Assembly: GCA_916613615.1 (NCBI GenBank)
Contig: OU744720.1
Location: 77,837,338 to 77,901,337, forward strand
Origin: Steromphala cineraria
Taxonomy: Eukaryota; Mollusca; Gastropoda; Trochida; Trochidae
DNA length: 64,000 nt
Reading direction: 5' to 3'
A program made the translations under genes and the position numbers. The notes beneath the pieces are model-generated. The model was not told where the DNA came from and ran no database searches. It was given only the letters and a program-made list of their open reading frames with translations. Below, piece after piece: positions 33,434-47,428 of the stretch (position 1 is the first letter of the stretch; each line of letters begins with the position of its first letter).

Positions 33434-34001
33434 CTTCATTTTTGGGAAAAGAACTTTAGAAACATTTGACTAGTTCGTGATGCAAAATGGTAAACCTGAC
33501 ATACCGCATAACGAGTTCAATCAAATACATGTGTAAGTAAGACAAGGTAGTTATCATCTCCTATGTTTCTCTCCCATATTTGCTTAATCCAAGCATCTGT
33601 ACATGCAACACAAGTGCACTACAGAACACAAAATGAACCAAGATTGTCTGAAGATACTTTGGCAAATGCTTAACTGCAGCGCTGCTGGGGGTCCTCTCTC
33701 GCCTAATTGGCAAATACTTGTTCTACATCTTGTACAGGAAAAACACAAATTGGACTCACGGTCAGTTGTTCAAAGTTGATAGAATAATTAAGGTTTCAAA
33801 TTAGATTCATCAGATGTATGAAATGTTTCATTAAAATCATTTATTAAAACAGTCCAATAACTGATCGTTTTATATTTAGTTACAAATATGGATAACGTTA
33901 TCAAATAAGAACGTTTTAAGTCATCATGCATTATTCAAAGTTAATGTATAAATAAAGCAATTAATCAAAATATAATGTAAGCGCGTTGTCCGATCATTTG
34001 A
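33347..34001 (+). repeat. 48-bp direct repeat pair, 607 bp apart
   Basis: 33347-33394 and 33954-34001 are identical (start AAAGCAATTAATC, end CCGATCATTTGA). The first copy directly follows the 30-bp repeat. Confidence 0.9.
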
Positions 34002-34930
34002 TTGTATTAACGATATGAAAAAGCGTTCAACAAAAAAGATACTATGTTATTTGATTCCATTATATAACTTTGAAATATGATAATAATTTTTCTCTTTGGT
34101 TCCTTATACAATTGCTGTAAGCAAAACTGCCAATACACAGCATAACTGAACGGTAGTCAAATAAACACCTCTATCATGTTCTTGCTTTTCACCTAGGTTT
34201 CCACCGTCTCATATGTCAAACACATATATTTAAAAGTTTAAAAGAGATAAAGCTGTCTGTAACACATCACACTCTGGTGACATATAGTGAAAAGTGACCT
34301 AAGTGTACCAATTCAAACACTTTTACGATTGTGTTCTGAATTGATGTCTGGGGAAAATCATAAGCAGAATATTATACTATTTCGATCTATATATGCAGAC
34401 TATCTTTTTGATTTACTGTGTTTCCTGTCTTTCTGTGGAAATCGGATCATCGGTCAGTTTGACCAATATAACAGGTCGTTATACGAAATGTTACGTTGCA
34501 TTTAGAGGAAAAATGAAAATCATTACAGTATCCCTTATTTTGAAAAAGCTTTTGGTGTTTGTACAGTCCACAATCCTTAAGATTTTACAGCAATACACGA
34601 CTTTCAGTGAGCTAATTAGGTTGCCTGTGTGCGAGGTGAGCAAGTAATTACGACCTGGAGCTATGCCATCCATCCCAGAATATTGCTTGGCTTCTTCAAG
34701 CTAACAAAACATCTTTAAACAGTTAGCACTCTGCACGGGCACTGAGTCAGTTTCTAACCATCGGCTCTTGCAGATCACTCGGTGTATATTCGTACGTTCT
34801 TTTGCAAAATTTAGGTTCCTCATATATTGCTTTTCGCACATGTGATACAATAATTTATCTGTCATAAATACATTCAAGGATAAGTGTATGTTTACATCAC
34901 CTTTGCCTTGACTAACAAGGAGTACTTTAA

Positions 34931-35176
34931 AGGGGCAGTAGCTTACTGATAATTGAAAGTTAATGCTAAATGTATTATTTTGATAGTTTCAAAAATCTTA
35001 TTTCACAAACCAATTATCCATTGTCACAAAACTAATTATTAAGCTCCACATTAAAGTCTTTACATTATATATTTCATTTATTACTGCTTCATGCAGTATA
35101 AACACATTGTCTTACCGTTTATGTTCATGTTCCTGACATGACGTTATATCCCCCCTAAAAGCGTGCTACTGTCCCT
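34931..35176 (+). mobile_element. TTAA-flanked MITE, diverged copy
   Basis: 246 bp; starts AGGGGCAGTAGC and ends GCGTGCTACTGTCCCT, flanked by TTAA on both sides (34927-34930 and 35177-35180). Shorter and more diverged than the 356-bp copies. Confidence 0.85.
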
Positions 35177-35502
35177 TTAACGACAGGTAAATTTTGTAAC
35201 ATTGTTTGATACTAGAAAGGAGCAATATCTAACATCTCATTGCATGCCGCAACATGCAGTTACTTGAAGTCATCCATTGCGAGCTTTGTGATGTTGTTAA
35301 TGATTGATCTTTTCAAATTATTCAATTTTAAGTTGAAAGGCTGATTTATAAAACATTTTGAATCACACTATCCTGTCTAGTACTTTAAGACAGCTAACCA
35401 ACTGGTCCCTTTGATAATTCAAAAAATAAAAATTCCCACTTAAATATCTTGGTCAGAATTTATACGTGAACTAAAAATGGTTTCGATCTCATAAACACTT
35501 AA

Positions 35503-35859
35503 AGGGGCTGTAGCACGTTTTTTGATAATTTTATATTTTTAAATGTTCACTGATAATTATACGTTAACGCTAAATGTATTATTTTGATAGTGTCATAAAT
35601 CTCATTACACACGCAAATCAGTCATAGTCAGAGGACAAAGTATGAAGATTCATATAAATTCAATTGGCGGCCATTTGTGTGAACACCTTTACTTCATTTT
35701 ATATAAGAAAAAGGAATTGCATGGCTACAATTTACAATATACAATTATTACTGCTCAATTTAGTTTAAATACATTGTCTTTCAATTGGAACAATTAATTT
35801 TCATTTCGCTGACATCACCTGATACAGTGTATTCCCCCTAAAAACGTGCTACTGCCCCT
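35503..35859 (+). mobile_element. TTAA-flanked MITE in duplication copy A
   Basis: 357 bp between TTAA sites; starts AGGGGCTGTAGCACG, ends CGTGCTACTGCCCCT. It contains the family core CAATTGGCGGCCATTTG. Confidence 0.9.
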
Positions 35860-36185
35860 TTAACGACAGGTAAATTTTGTAACATTGTTTGATACTAGAA
35901 AGGAGCAATATCTAACATCTCATTGCATGCCGCAACATGCAGTTACTTGAAGTCATCCATTGCGAGCTTTGTGATGTTGTTAATGATTGATCTTTTCAAA
36001 TTATTCAATTTTAAGTTGAAAGGCTGATTTATAAAACATTTTGAATCACACTATCCTGTCTAGTACTTTAAGACAGCTAACCAACTGGTCCCTTTGATAA
36101 TTCAAAAAATAAAAATTCCCACTTAAATATCTTGGTCAGAATTTATACGTGAACTAAAAATGGTTTCGATCTCATAAACACTTAA

Positions 36186-36542
36186 AGGGGCTGTAGCACG
36201 TTTTTTGATAATTTTATATTTTTAAATGTTCACTGATAATTATACGTTAACGCTAAATGTATTATTTTGATAGTGTCATAAATCTCATTACACACGCAAA
36301 TCAGTCATAGTCAGAGGACAAAGTATGAAGATTCATATAAATTCAATTGGCGGCCATTTGTGTGAACACCTTTACTTCATTTTATATAAGAAAAAGGAAT
36401 TGCATGGCTACAATTTACAATATACAATTATTACTGCTCAATTTAGTTTAAATACATTGTCTTTCAATTGGAACAATTAATTTTCATTTCGCTGACATCA
36501 CCTGATACAGTGTATTCCCCCTAAAAACGTGCTACTGCCCCT
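36186..36542 (+). mobile_element. TTAA-flanked MITE in duplication copy B
   Basis: Same sequence as 35503-35859, carried by the second duplication copy. Confidence 0.9.
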
Positions 36543-36546
36543 TTAA

Positions 36547-38380
36547 AGCTTCCATCATACAGCACGAATGACATCTCTTGTGTTTATAGTTTCAACCACT
36601 TGGTTATTGTTCACAAACGAAGAATGATGGACGAGTAAATTGGCGGATGAAGGTAGGTAGGTAGGTGAAATTAAGGGCGAAGTTTGGGCCAAGGATGACC
36701 TACATGCGCCCGTGGCGGATGAAAGAGGATTATGGTAGTTCTCTCTCCTGTGCTCATACATCTTGCTGGCAGGGCATGGTGACTCTTAAAACAATAGCTG
36801 ATGTCGCTCAGAACATTCAACTATCTTACTTTATGCTCTTGATTTTAAATATTCTATTCCTTTCAAAAGCAAAAATTAACAGTTTCAGGATTTTTGAAAT
36901 CTGTAAATCGCGCACGTGTTTGCAATCAACATGTACAGGTATCCGACCCCCGCGTTGTTGGTAATTAGACATAGGGTCTACTTTCATGTCATGGTATCCT
37001 AACACAGAAACTGATAACCTTCAGGTGACTGACACAATGATTCACTGTATTACGCCCCCCCCCCCCCCCTAAAAAAACTGTTTCTGGTCTTTGCATACAG
37101 CCAAAAAAAATTTCAAATATTTTTTATTGTTAAATTTGAAAATTGTTCAACAAAATTTCAAAAAAATTATGAATTTTAAAATTTTGATCACTTTATAAAT
37201 AACTGTATCTTTAAAGGCTTACACGATCAAAAACGAATCAAATTATAAAAGTTCACATTTCCATTTTCCCCAATGTCAACATCTGGAAAAACAAGTCTTG
37301 ATCCGGGAATTGAAACTGACGCGGGCTGAAACCAGAAATAAATTCCTTTTTTTTCTAAACCTTACCTGAGATTTCAAAATTTCATACTCGCCTTTTGATG
37401 TTGATATGTGTTATAATACATTTAAAAAGCAATTGGTAAGATGTGATCATGATAAGAAAATGATTTTTAAATCCATGACAAGTCAATTTTCTGTTCTTAA
37501 TGTTTTGTCAGGAACACGTTTATGTATATTCCACTAATTGATAGTTGTCTATCTGTTCCCAAATAAAACATGTAATACACCATATATTTTGCGATAAAAT
37601 AAATATTTACTGGCGTCTTTGTTGGCAAGAGTATCACTTAAATCTGACAGTTCCATGGTTATATATATATATGCTTCTCTTGAACTAAATTTGAATTTAT
37701 TATGACAAAAATCAATAAATCGTTGTCTTACCAAGTTTTGAATATGGATGCATATTTACCTTCAACACTCGTGCATACAAGCTTTAATAGAACTAGGAGG
37801 AACAAATGGAAGTCTAATTATTTTTTAAATGATACTGAACATGGCTGTGTAGTGTATCCAGCACTTTTCACAAGATGGTTTATTTCAGCGATGAGTGCAC
37901 ATTACCTAATTATACAATGCTAAGCTTCATAGCCATTTCATTTCGCAAAACGAGACATTTTGTTTCTTTCTAAATCGAAAAATTACCGTCCAAAGCCCTA
38001 CTAATTGTGTGATCGTGAAGATAATTGAACGCTTCAAGGTGTCCATCAGAATATCAAAATTATTTCCAGGAGTGCCTATAGCAAAAGGTATTACTTTGAT
38101 GCCTCCAAATTAGAAGTTGCTTTGGCATAATGATTCCACTGATATCTTTGTATAACCCATTATCTTAGCATGTCAATTAATGATGGTTGTGTTATGATCA
38201 CACAGGATCATTTAAATTTTGGGACTACCTTTAATAAAGACATTTAAAAGAGAGTTAATGAATTTAATTTAATTTTATAAGTTACTTATGATATAAACAA
38301 TCCTGATTCATGATGTAGGTGCTAACAACTATGTAATATGAAGATCTACGAACGAGACACAAATAGAAATCTGCTACATA
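36547..38380. other. No gene; simple repeats only
   Basis: Holds a (GTAG)n tract at about 36651-36666 and a run of 15 C (37055-37069). No coding region supported. Confidence 0.4.
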
Positions 38381-38384
38381 TTAA

Positions 38385-38739
38385 AGGGGCAGTAGCATAC
38401 CCATTTTTGAGGAGGAATATGAGGTGATGTCAGGAAAAGGAAAATAAATGGTTCCAATTGAAAGACAATGTATTTAAGATAAATGAAGCAGTAATAAGTC
38501 AAATATGTAATGTAAAGTTCAGCCATGCGAATCCTTTTTCTTACACAAACTGAATTAAATATATTCACACAAAATGGCCGCCAATGAACTTTATGTAAAT
38601 CTAAATAATTTATTCTCTGATTATGGATGATGTGTAAAGATAGTTTTGACTTTATCAAAATAACACATATAGCATTCATGTCCAATTATCAGTGAAAAAT
38701 CTAAAATATGAACTTTTCAAAACACGTGCTACTGCCCCT
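38385..38739 (-). mobile_element. TTAA-flanked MITE, inverted orientation
   Basis: 355 bp flanked by TTAA (38381-38384 and 38740-38743). It starts AGGGGCAGTAGCATACC and ends CACGTGCTACTGCCCCT. The family core is inverted here (AAATGGCCGCCAATG), so this copy is in reverse orientation. Confidence 0.9.
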
Positions 38740-38743
38740 TTAA

Positions 38744-41231
38744 GTTATAAAGTTATTCAAACATTGGATTTTCTGAATTGTTTCAACACGTTGACAAAGA
38801 TACACGAATTCTTTCATCCAAAAAAATGTATTTCATAATTTAACAAAACATTGAAACAAAAGAATCTCACTTGTATTTAAGAATAAAATCATTGTCGCTT
38901 TGATCGTTACTACAATACATGATTTCGAAATGATATTTATTAATTGAGGAACGAACGTTTTAACTGAAATATGATAAGACATTGAAGAAGACAGTGATAC
39001 GTATTTGTCAATGATAAGTATTGATAACTTGATAACCTAATTCTAACATTGACCCTCTCCAAAGGCATTGAAGGCTCTGATGTTTCTAAAACAAGGTTGT
39101 TGAAGCTTCAAAATCAACTTGATACGGTTATTTAATTCAAACACATGTAAAGTATTTCTGACCATCAAAAGATGTACTTTTCAAGTGAACATCGTGACAT
39201 ACTGGTTCTTGATGTACAGCAGATATTTATTTCCAAGGATGATAAAAATAAATCAATCAAAAGGAAAGCAGCTATGGAGTCCGCAATTTCCGAGGGGATT
39301 TCCTCTGATTAATCTGATTTCTGAAAACGATGTATTGCAACAATCTTCTGATTTACATACAGATAGAACATCATCCATGAAATGATTGCAATTCATAGTC
39401 AGCGTAAAATATTTCAAATCACATTGTCCTGAAAGCCTCTGTTGTATTTATTGAATTCGTATTTTGAAACAAATATTTTTTTTAAAAAGGTGTAGGAATC
39501 ATGTAAACATTCATGAATTTGAATACTTATGTTTATTTTAAGATTCAAATCTTTTGAAAAATAAGTTTTATTTGGTAATTTTAATGTGAAATTAAAATTA
39601 TTTAAAGAAATTGTGTGTACCTTAACAAGAAAAGCAGAAGAAACTTATGAGATTGTGAAATGTTTAAGGGTCTGAATAAAAAAGAGATTGAAAATGTAAC
39701 GACTTTCCCCCAATCATCCTTAAATATAATGTTGCTTTAAAGGGTATTGATTGTATTCACTTTAAAAAATTAATTCACTATTAAATGTTCATCTTCCTAG
39801 GTTTTAGTGTCCAATTAAATGCAGTTCCAAATGCGGAAATGAGTTAGAACACGGAGAATTTTTAATCATCAATTAAAATTATCATTATCGACTGGCAACA
39901 TTTTATTTGAAGAAATCCGAAGGGTTGTATTTATTGATCATCTTGTGAATATCTTGTAAAAATCCATGTATCTAAAAAAATAATACTCAAGCGTTCAATG
40001 GTCAATCATTTATAAAAGATGTGACATCTAATACTAGGAGGCTAATAATGAATGGGATAATGGTTTTGCAACAATATACCACCCATTTAGGTAAACCCCT
40101 ATGTAAAATCATTAATATGCGACAAACAATTGAAAACTTACACAACAACTGCAATCTTTGTCTTAGTTAACTAAGTTTTTGTACTATCTTTCGATGTGTC
40201 TCCGTTTACTTTTTTAAGGCATAAGGTTATTAAAGTCTTATAAAAGGTGAAATGACTTTAAATACATAATTCTGGAACTCATTCTTTTCATGCACAATGA
40301 AAAAATTGTGCAAAATATACACTAACAATTTTAAAGCCTAAAACCTACATTGGAACTAATAGCCATTTTTTTATCTGTAAATTTTCAATTTCATCAAACT
40401 GCAACTTTGTGCAAAATTAACGAACGCTTCGAGCATTTTGTATAAAATAAAATAGAAAACTGAAAATGGATTCTTGATTTTATCAAAATTGCCTGCAAAT
40501 TTATTTTCAAACGAAGAAAATATTCAAGGAAGCAAGGTCTCTTTGCATGTTTCCGCATTCCAATCTTCTCTGATTAGTGGCATGTTGCTAACCTTCACTC
40601 ATTTATAACTCCTTCCCGGTATTTAACAAAACTGAATAAAATCATTAAGACACAAGTTGTCATCAATATGAGACATGCAACGCAATTCCAACATTTAACT
40701 TCTGAAAATACTTTGATGTTGAGGCTCATTGACAGCACTGAAGTGATTGTGTGAATCTTTCACATTAGAGTTAATTCAAATCGGCAATTAGTTTTTTTTT
40801 ATTTCAGTTCATCTGTCAATATGTCATGTTGCATAACTGTTATCAGTAATTTCCATCTAAATATAAGAAAACGTAAACGTAATTGCGCTAAAATTAAAAC
40901 AGAATTTGTATTAATTAACCAAGAAAATTCCATCAAGTGCCTATTTCGGATCGTGCCTTATATACAAAGAATTGGAAAATTTCATAAAATAATATGGAAA
41001 TGGTAACTAACTGGCACTTGGTCGATATATTTTGATCTGCATAACCTTGCGAGGCATTGTCGTATTTACTGGTTCCATTACCTAGCAGACCTTAATAAGT
41101 CAAATTGAATGTGGAGAAAGTCTTTTCTCGACGCTTGGTCACTTGTTTTCATCATTTAGCGCATTTGTGGAATTCAAGAAACGGAAACTATAAACTATAC
41201 TAACTGAACTATACAACGTATATATACAGTC
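38744..41231. other. AT-rich, no recognised feature
   Basis: Short frames only, none with a recognisable motif. Confidence 0.35.
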
Positions 41232-41627
41232 CATCCTGCTAAATCAGCGTATATATGTCTTCAGGTAATGCTACAACCTATCCCCTGATATCATTCTATC
41301 GACTTCTGTCGTATCGCTGACGGGTGGTTACTCAGCGCTTACTCAGTCTTTTTCAATGAAACATTCGAACTCCTTACACTTCGCTCGTGGAAATCTTATA
41401 GAACGCGGTTTGGAGCTTAGCGGGAGCCTGCAATGAGACTTTAGATTTACTATCTAAAAGCACTCCCATTAGTTAGTGTGAATAACGCGGAACGAAGCCC
41501 AAAAATTAGTTGTTGCTTTCGCTGAAAGGGCATCATTTGATTGGCTGGCTATACACAGTGATACGGCAAAATACTATAGAATGATATCAGGGGATAGGTT
41601 GTAGCATAACGCGGATGTAGGAGGGTG
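41232..41627. mobile_element. MITE related to the intron 1 element
   Basis: Starts CATCCTGCTAAATCAGCG and shares CTACAACCTATCCCCTGATA, CGCTGACGGGTGGTTACTC and AGGGGATAGGTTGTAGCAT with 20983-21429. The right end has decayed (GATGTAGGAGGGTG) and no clear target duplication remains. Confidence 0.8.
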
Positions 41628-42023
41628 ATAAATCAATTTTAAAGGATGGTACGCTTAAATAATGTTAAATGATTAAGCTAGATAACTTAATTTCAACCAA
41701 AGAGGTACTATTGGTCATTGTCCTGAATAATATCATTTTGATTACAAACGGTGATTTACAATGATAATTCGAAAAGAATAGATTTGAAATGCTAGGATTA
41801 CAGACTCAATTTTTTAAAATAATTCAGACTTTTGCTTTGTGATGTCTGTTTTGCTAGCAAATATTTTCGTCATTTCAGTTCATTTCCATGGTATACATGT
41901 CAATATAGCAAAGTATTATAATTATAATGCTAAAGAATATTTAAACATTTTCTTTCAACATGATATGAACCGGCTAAGTACTGCCTTCTAACAGAGGAAC
42001 TTTCTTACACTACTGACTTTCAT

Positions 42024-42176
42024 GAAGGGACAGTAGCACATTTTTAGGGGGAATGTAAGGTGATGTCAGAAAATTTAAACTAAATGGTTTCAATTGAAAG
42101 ACAATGAATGAAGCAGTAATCAATCAAATATAAAACTTCAGCCATGCGATTTCTTTTCTACACAAATGAATTAAAT
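42024..42176 (-). mobile_element. Truncated TTAA-family MITE
   Basis: Begins GAAGGGACAGTAGCAC and follows the inverted-orientation family sequence (TTCAATTGAAAGACAATG, CAGCCATGCGATT) for about 150 bp, then stops. The right half is missing and the left TTAA is lost. Confidence 0.7.
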
Positions 42177-42296
42177 GTGCATTTAGAAGTTGGTGTATTC
42201 AATTTCAAGTAAATTGTAGGTCACAAAGTTTCTGGGCTTTTTCTTGACCCTACGTCAGTTCCAGCCAGGTTATTCGTTCCGGAACATGGACGACAT

Positions 42297-45200
42297 ATTC
42301 ACCACCCTTGACGCTGACCGCGTCCTATTCATCTTCCTTGACAACCTCAATCAACAGCATCATTCATCACCCTTGACACTGACCGCGTCCTATTTATCTT
42401 CCTTGACCACCTCAATCAGCAGTACCATTCACCACCCTTGACGCTGACCACGTCCTAGTCATCTTCCTTCACCACCTCAATCATCAGCATCATTCACAAC
42501 CCTTGACACTGACCACGTCCTAGTGATCTTCCTTGACCACCTCAATCAGCAGCATCATTCACCACCCTTGACACTGACCGCGTCCTATTTATCTTCCTTG
42601 ACCACCTCAATCATCAGCATCATTCACAACCCTTGACACTGACCACGTCCTAGTCATCTTCCTTCACCACCTCAATCATCAGCATCATTCACAACCCTTA
42701 ACACTGACCACGTCCTAGTCATCTTCCTTCACCACCTCAATCAGCAGCATCATTCACCACCCTTGACACTGACCACGTCCTAGTCATCTTCCTTCACCAC
42801 CTCAATCAGCAGCATCATTCACCATCCTTGACACTGACCACGTCCTAGTCATCTTCCTTGACCACCTCAATCAGCAGCATCATTCACCACCCTTGACACT
42901 GACCGCGTCCTAGTCTTCTTCCTTGACCACCTCAATCAGCAGCATCATTCACCACCCTTGACACTGACCGCGTCCTAGTCATCTTCCTTCACCACCTCAA
43001 TCAGCAGCATCATTCACCATCCTTGACACTGACCACGTCCTAGTCATCTTCCTTCACCACCTCAATCATCAGCATCATTCACAACCCTTAACACTGACCG
43101 CGTCCTAGTCATCTTCCTTCACCACCTCAATCAGCAGCATCATTCACCATCCTTGACACTGACCACGTCCTAGTGATCTTCCTTGACCACCTCAATCAGC
43201 AGCATCATTCACCATCCTTGACACTGACCACGTCCTAGTCATCTTCCTTCACCACCTCAATCAGCAGCATCATTCACCACCCTTGACACTGACCGCGTCC
43301 TAGTCATCTTCCTTCACCACCTCAATCAGCAGCATCATTCACCATCCTTGACACTGACCACGTCCTAGTCATCTTCCTTGACCACCTCAATCAGCAGCAT
43401 CATTCACAACCCTTAACACTGACCGCGTCCTAGTCATCTTCCTTCACCACCTCAATCAGCAGCATCATTCACCATCCTTGACACTGACCACGTCCTAGTG
43501 ATCTTCCTTGACCACCTCAATCAGCAGCATCATTCACCACCCTTGACACTGACCACGTCCTAGTCATCTTCCTTGACCACCTCAATCAGCAGCATCATTC
43601 ACCATCCTTGACACTGACCACGTCCTAGTCATCTTCCTTGACTACCTCAATCAGCAGCATCATTCACCATCCTTGACGCTGACCGCGTCCTAGTCATCTT
43701 CCTTCACCACCTCAATCAGCAGCATCATTCACCATCCTTGACACTGACCACGTCCTAGTGATCTTCCTTGACCACCTCAATCAGCAGCATCATTCACAAC
43801 CCTTGACACTGACCACGTCCTAGTCATCTTCCTTGACCACCTCAATCAGCAGCATCATTCACCATCCTTGACACTGACCGCGTCCTAGTCATTTTCCTTC
43901 ACCACCTCAATCAGCAGCATCATTCACCATCCTTGACGCTCACCACGTCCCAGTCATCTTCCTTGACCACCTCAATCAGCAGCATCATTCACCACCCTTG
44001 ACGCTGACCACGTCCTAGTCATCTTCCTTGACCACCTCAATCAGCAGCATCATTCACCACCCTTGACACTGACCGCGTCCTAGTCATCTTCCTTCACCAC
44101 CTCAATCAGCAGCATCATTCACCATCCTTGACACTGACCGCGTCCTAGTCATCTTCCTAGACCACCTCAATCAGCAGCATCATTCACCACCCTTAACGCT
44201 GACCACGTCCTAGTCATCTTCCTAGACCACCTCAATCAGCAGCATCATTCACCATCCTTGACACTGACCACGTCCTAGTCATCTTCCTTGACCACCTCAA
44301 TCATCAGCATCATTCACAACCCTTAACACTGACCGCGTCCTAGTCATCTTCCTTCACCACCTCAATCAGCAGCATCATTCACCATCCTTGACGCTGACCA
44401 CGTCCTAGTCATCTTCCTAGACCACCTCAATCAGCAGCATCATTCACCATCCTTGACACTGACCACGTCCTAGTGATCTTCATTGACCACCTCAATCAGC
44501 AGCATCATTCACCATCCTTGACGCTGACCACGTCCTAGTCATCTTCCTTGACCACCTCAATCAGCAGCATCATTCACCATCCTTGACACTGACCACGTCC
44601 TAGTGATCTTCCTTGACCACCTCAATCAGCAGCATCATTCACCACCCTTGACACTGACCACGTCCTAGTGATCTTCCTTGACCACCTCAATCAGCAGCAT
44701 CATTCACAACCCTTAACACTGACCGCGTCCTAGTCATCTTCCTTCACCACCTCAATCAGCAGCATCATTCACCATCCTTGACACTGACCACGTCCTAGTC
44801 ATCTTCATTGACCACCTCAATCAGCAGCATCATTCACCATCCTTGACGCTGACCACGTCCTAGTCATCTTCCTTGACCACCTCAATCAGCAGCATCATTC
44901 ACCATCATTGACGCTGACCGCGTCCTAGTCATCTTCCTTCACCACCTCAATCAGCAGCATCATTCACCATCCTTGACACTGACCGCGTCCTAGTGATCTT
45001 CCTTGACCACCTCAATCAGCAGCATCATTCACCATCCTTGACGCTGACCGCGTCCTAGTCATCTTCCTTCACCACCTCAATCAGCAGCATCATTCACCAT
45101 CCTTGACACTGACCGCGTCCTAGTCATCTTCCTTGACCACCTCAATCATCAGCATCATTCACCATCCTTGACACTGACCGCGTCCTAGTCATTTTCCTTC

Positions 45201-47428
45201 ACCACCTCAATCAGCAGCATCATTCACCACCCTTGACACTGACCACGTCCTAGTCATCTTCCTTGACCACCTCAATCAGCAGCATCATTCACCATCCTTG
45301 ACACTGACCGCGTCCTAGTCATCTTCCTTCACTACCTCAATCAGCAGAATCATTCACAACCCTTAACACTGACCGCGTCCTAGTCATCTTCCTTGACCAC
45401 CTCAATCAGCAGCATCATTCACCATCCTTGACACTGACCACGTCCTAGTCATCTTCCTTCACCACCTCAATCATCAGCATCATTCACAACCCTTAACACT
45501 GACCGCGTCCTAGTCATCTTCCTTGACCACCTCAATCAGCAGCATCATTCACCATCCTTGACGCTGACCGTGTCCTAGTCATCTTCCTTCACCACCTCAA
45601 TCAGCAGCATCATTCACCATCCTTGACGCTGACCGTGTCCTAGTCATCTTCCTTCACCACCTCAATCAGCAGCATCATTCACCACCCTTGACACTGACCG
45701 CGTCCTAGTGATCTTCCTTGACCACCTCAATCAGCAGCATCATTCACCATCCTTGACACTGACCACGTCCTAGTCATCTTCCTAGACCACCTCAATCAGC
45801 AGCATCATTCACCACCCTTGACGCTGACCGCGTCCTAGTCATCTTCCTTGACCACCTCAATCATCAGCATCATTCACAACCCTTAATACTGACCACGTCC
45901 TAGTCATCTTCCTTGACCACCTCAATCAGCATCATCATTCACCACCCTTGACGCTGACCACGTCCCAGTCATCTTCCTTGACCACCTCAATCAGCAGCAT
46001 CATTCACCATCCTTGACACTGACCGCGTCCTAGTCATCTTCCTTCACCACCTCAATCAGCAGCATCATTCACAACCCTTAACACTGACCGCGTCCTAGTC
46101 ATCTTCCTTGACCACCTCAATCAGCAGCATCATTCACCATCCTTGACACTGACCGCGTCCTAGTCATCTTCCTTCACCACCTCAATCAGCAGCATCATTC
46201 ACAACCCTTAACACTGACCGCGTCCTAGTCATCTTCCTTCACCACCTCAATCAGCAGCATCATTCACCATCCTTGACACTGACCACGTCCTAGTCATCTT
46301 CCTTCACCACCTCAATCAGCAGCATCATTCACCATCCTTGACACTGACCACGTCCTAGTCATCTTCCTTGACCACCTCAATCAGCAGCATCATTCACCAT
46401 CCTTGACACTGACCGCGTCCTAGTCATCTTCCTTCACCACCTCAATCAGCAGCATCATTCACCATCCTTGACGCTCACCACGTCCCAGTCATCTTCCTTG
46501 ACCACCTCAATCAGCAGCATCATTCACCACCCTTGACGCTGACCACGTCCTAGTCATCTTCCTTCACCACCTCAATCAGCAGCATCATTCACCATCCTTG
46601 ACGCTGACCACGTCCTAGTCATCTTCCTTCACCACCTCAATCAGCAGCATCATTCACCACCCTTGACGCTGACCGCGTCCTAGTCATCTTCCTTCACCAC
46701 CTCAATCAGCAGCATCATTCACCATCCTTGACGCTGACCGCGTCCTAGTCATCTTCCTTCACCACCTCAATCAGCAGCATCATTCACCATCCTTGACACT
46801 GACCACGTCCTAGTCATCTTCCTTGACCACCTCAATCAGCAGCATCATTCACCACCCTTGACACTGACCACGTCCTAGTCATCTTCCTTGACCACCTCAA
46901 TCAGCAGCATCATTCACCACCCTTGACACTGACCACGTCCTAGTCATCTTCCTTCACCACCTCAATCAGCAGCATCATTCACCATCCTTGACGCTGACCA
47001 CGTCCTAGTCATCTTCCTTCACCACCTCAATCAGCAGCATCATTCACCATCCTTGACGCTGACCACGTCCTAGTCATCTTCCTTCACCACCTCAATCAGC
47101 AGCATCATTCACCATCCTTGACGCTGACCACGTCCTAGTCATCTTCCTTCACCACCTCAATCAGCAGCATCATTCACCATCCTTAACACTGACCGCGTCC
47201 TAGTCATCTTCCTTGACCACCTCAATCAGCAGCATCATTCACCACCCTTGACACTGACCGCGTCCTAGTCATCTTCCTTGACCACCTTAATCAGCAGCAT
47301 CATTCACCATCCTTGACACTGACCACGTCCTAGTCATCTTCCTTCACCACCTCAATCAGCAGCATCATTCACCACCCTTGACGCTCACCACGTCCCAGTC
47401 ATCTTCCTTGACCACCTCAATCAGCAGC
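42297..47428. repeat. 65-bp minisatellite, about 79 copies
   Basis: A 5.1-kb head-to-tail array. A typical unit contains CCTTGACACTGACCACGTCC, then TAGTCATCTTCCTTGACC, then ACCTCAATCAGCAGC. Sixty-five is not a multiple of three, so frames rotate from unit to unit, and most units carry a TAG; the array is not coding. The first two units lack that TAG (CCTATTCATC, CCTATTTATC). Variants recur at fixed sites: GACGCT/GACACT, GACCGC/GACCAC, TAGTCA/TAGTGA, CCTTGA/CCTTCA and CACCACCC/CACCATCC/CACAACCC. The array ends abruptly after CAATCAGCAG at 47428. Confidence 0.97.

Larger units (their letters stand above)
35181..36546 (+). repeat. 683-bp tandem duplication (spacer plus MITE)
   Basis: Copy A 35181-35863 and copy B 35864-36546 look identical throughout by eye. 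Each holds about 320 bp of unique spacer and one TTAA MITE. With the MITE at 34931-35176 the layout is MITE, spacer, MITE, spacer, MITE, as expected from unequal exchange between neighbouring MITEs, or from an assembly error. Confidence 0.9.

Noticed and set aside
38374..38685. 103-codon minus-strand ORF
   Set aside because: It lies almost wholly inside a TTAA-flanked MITE; other copies do not keep the frame.
42244..42441. 65-codon ORF at the left end of the minisatellite
   Set aside because: It reads through the first units only; unit length is not a multiple of three and later units carry stops.
42297..47428. CRISPR-like or centromere-like array
   Set aside because: Repeats are directly adjacent with no unique spacers, so not CRISPR; nothing in the sequence shows centromere function.
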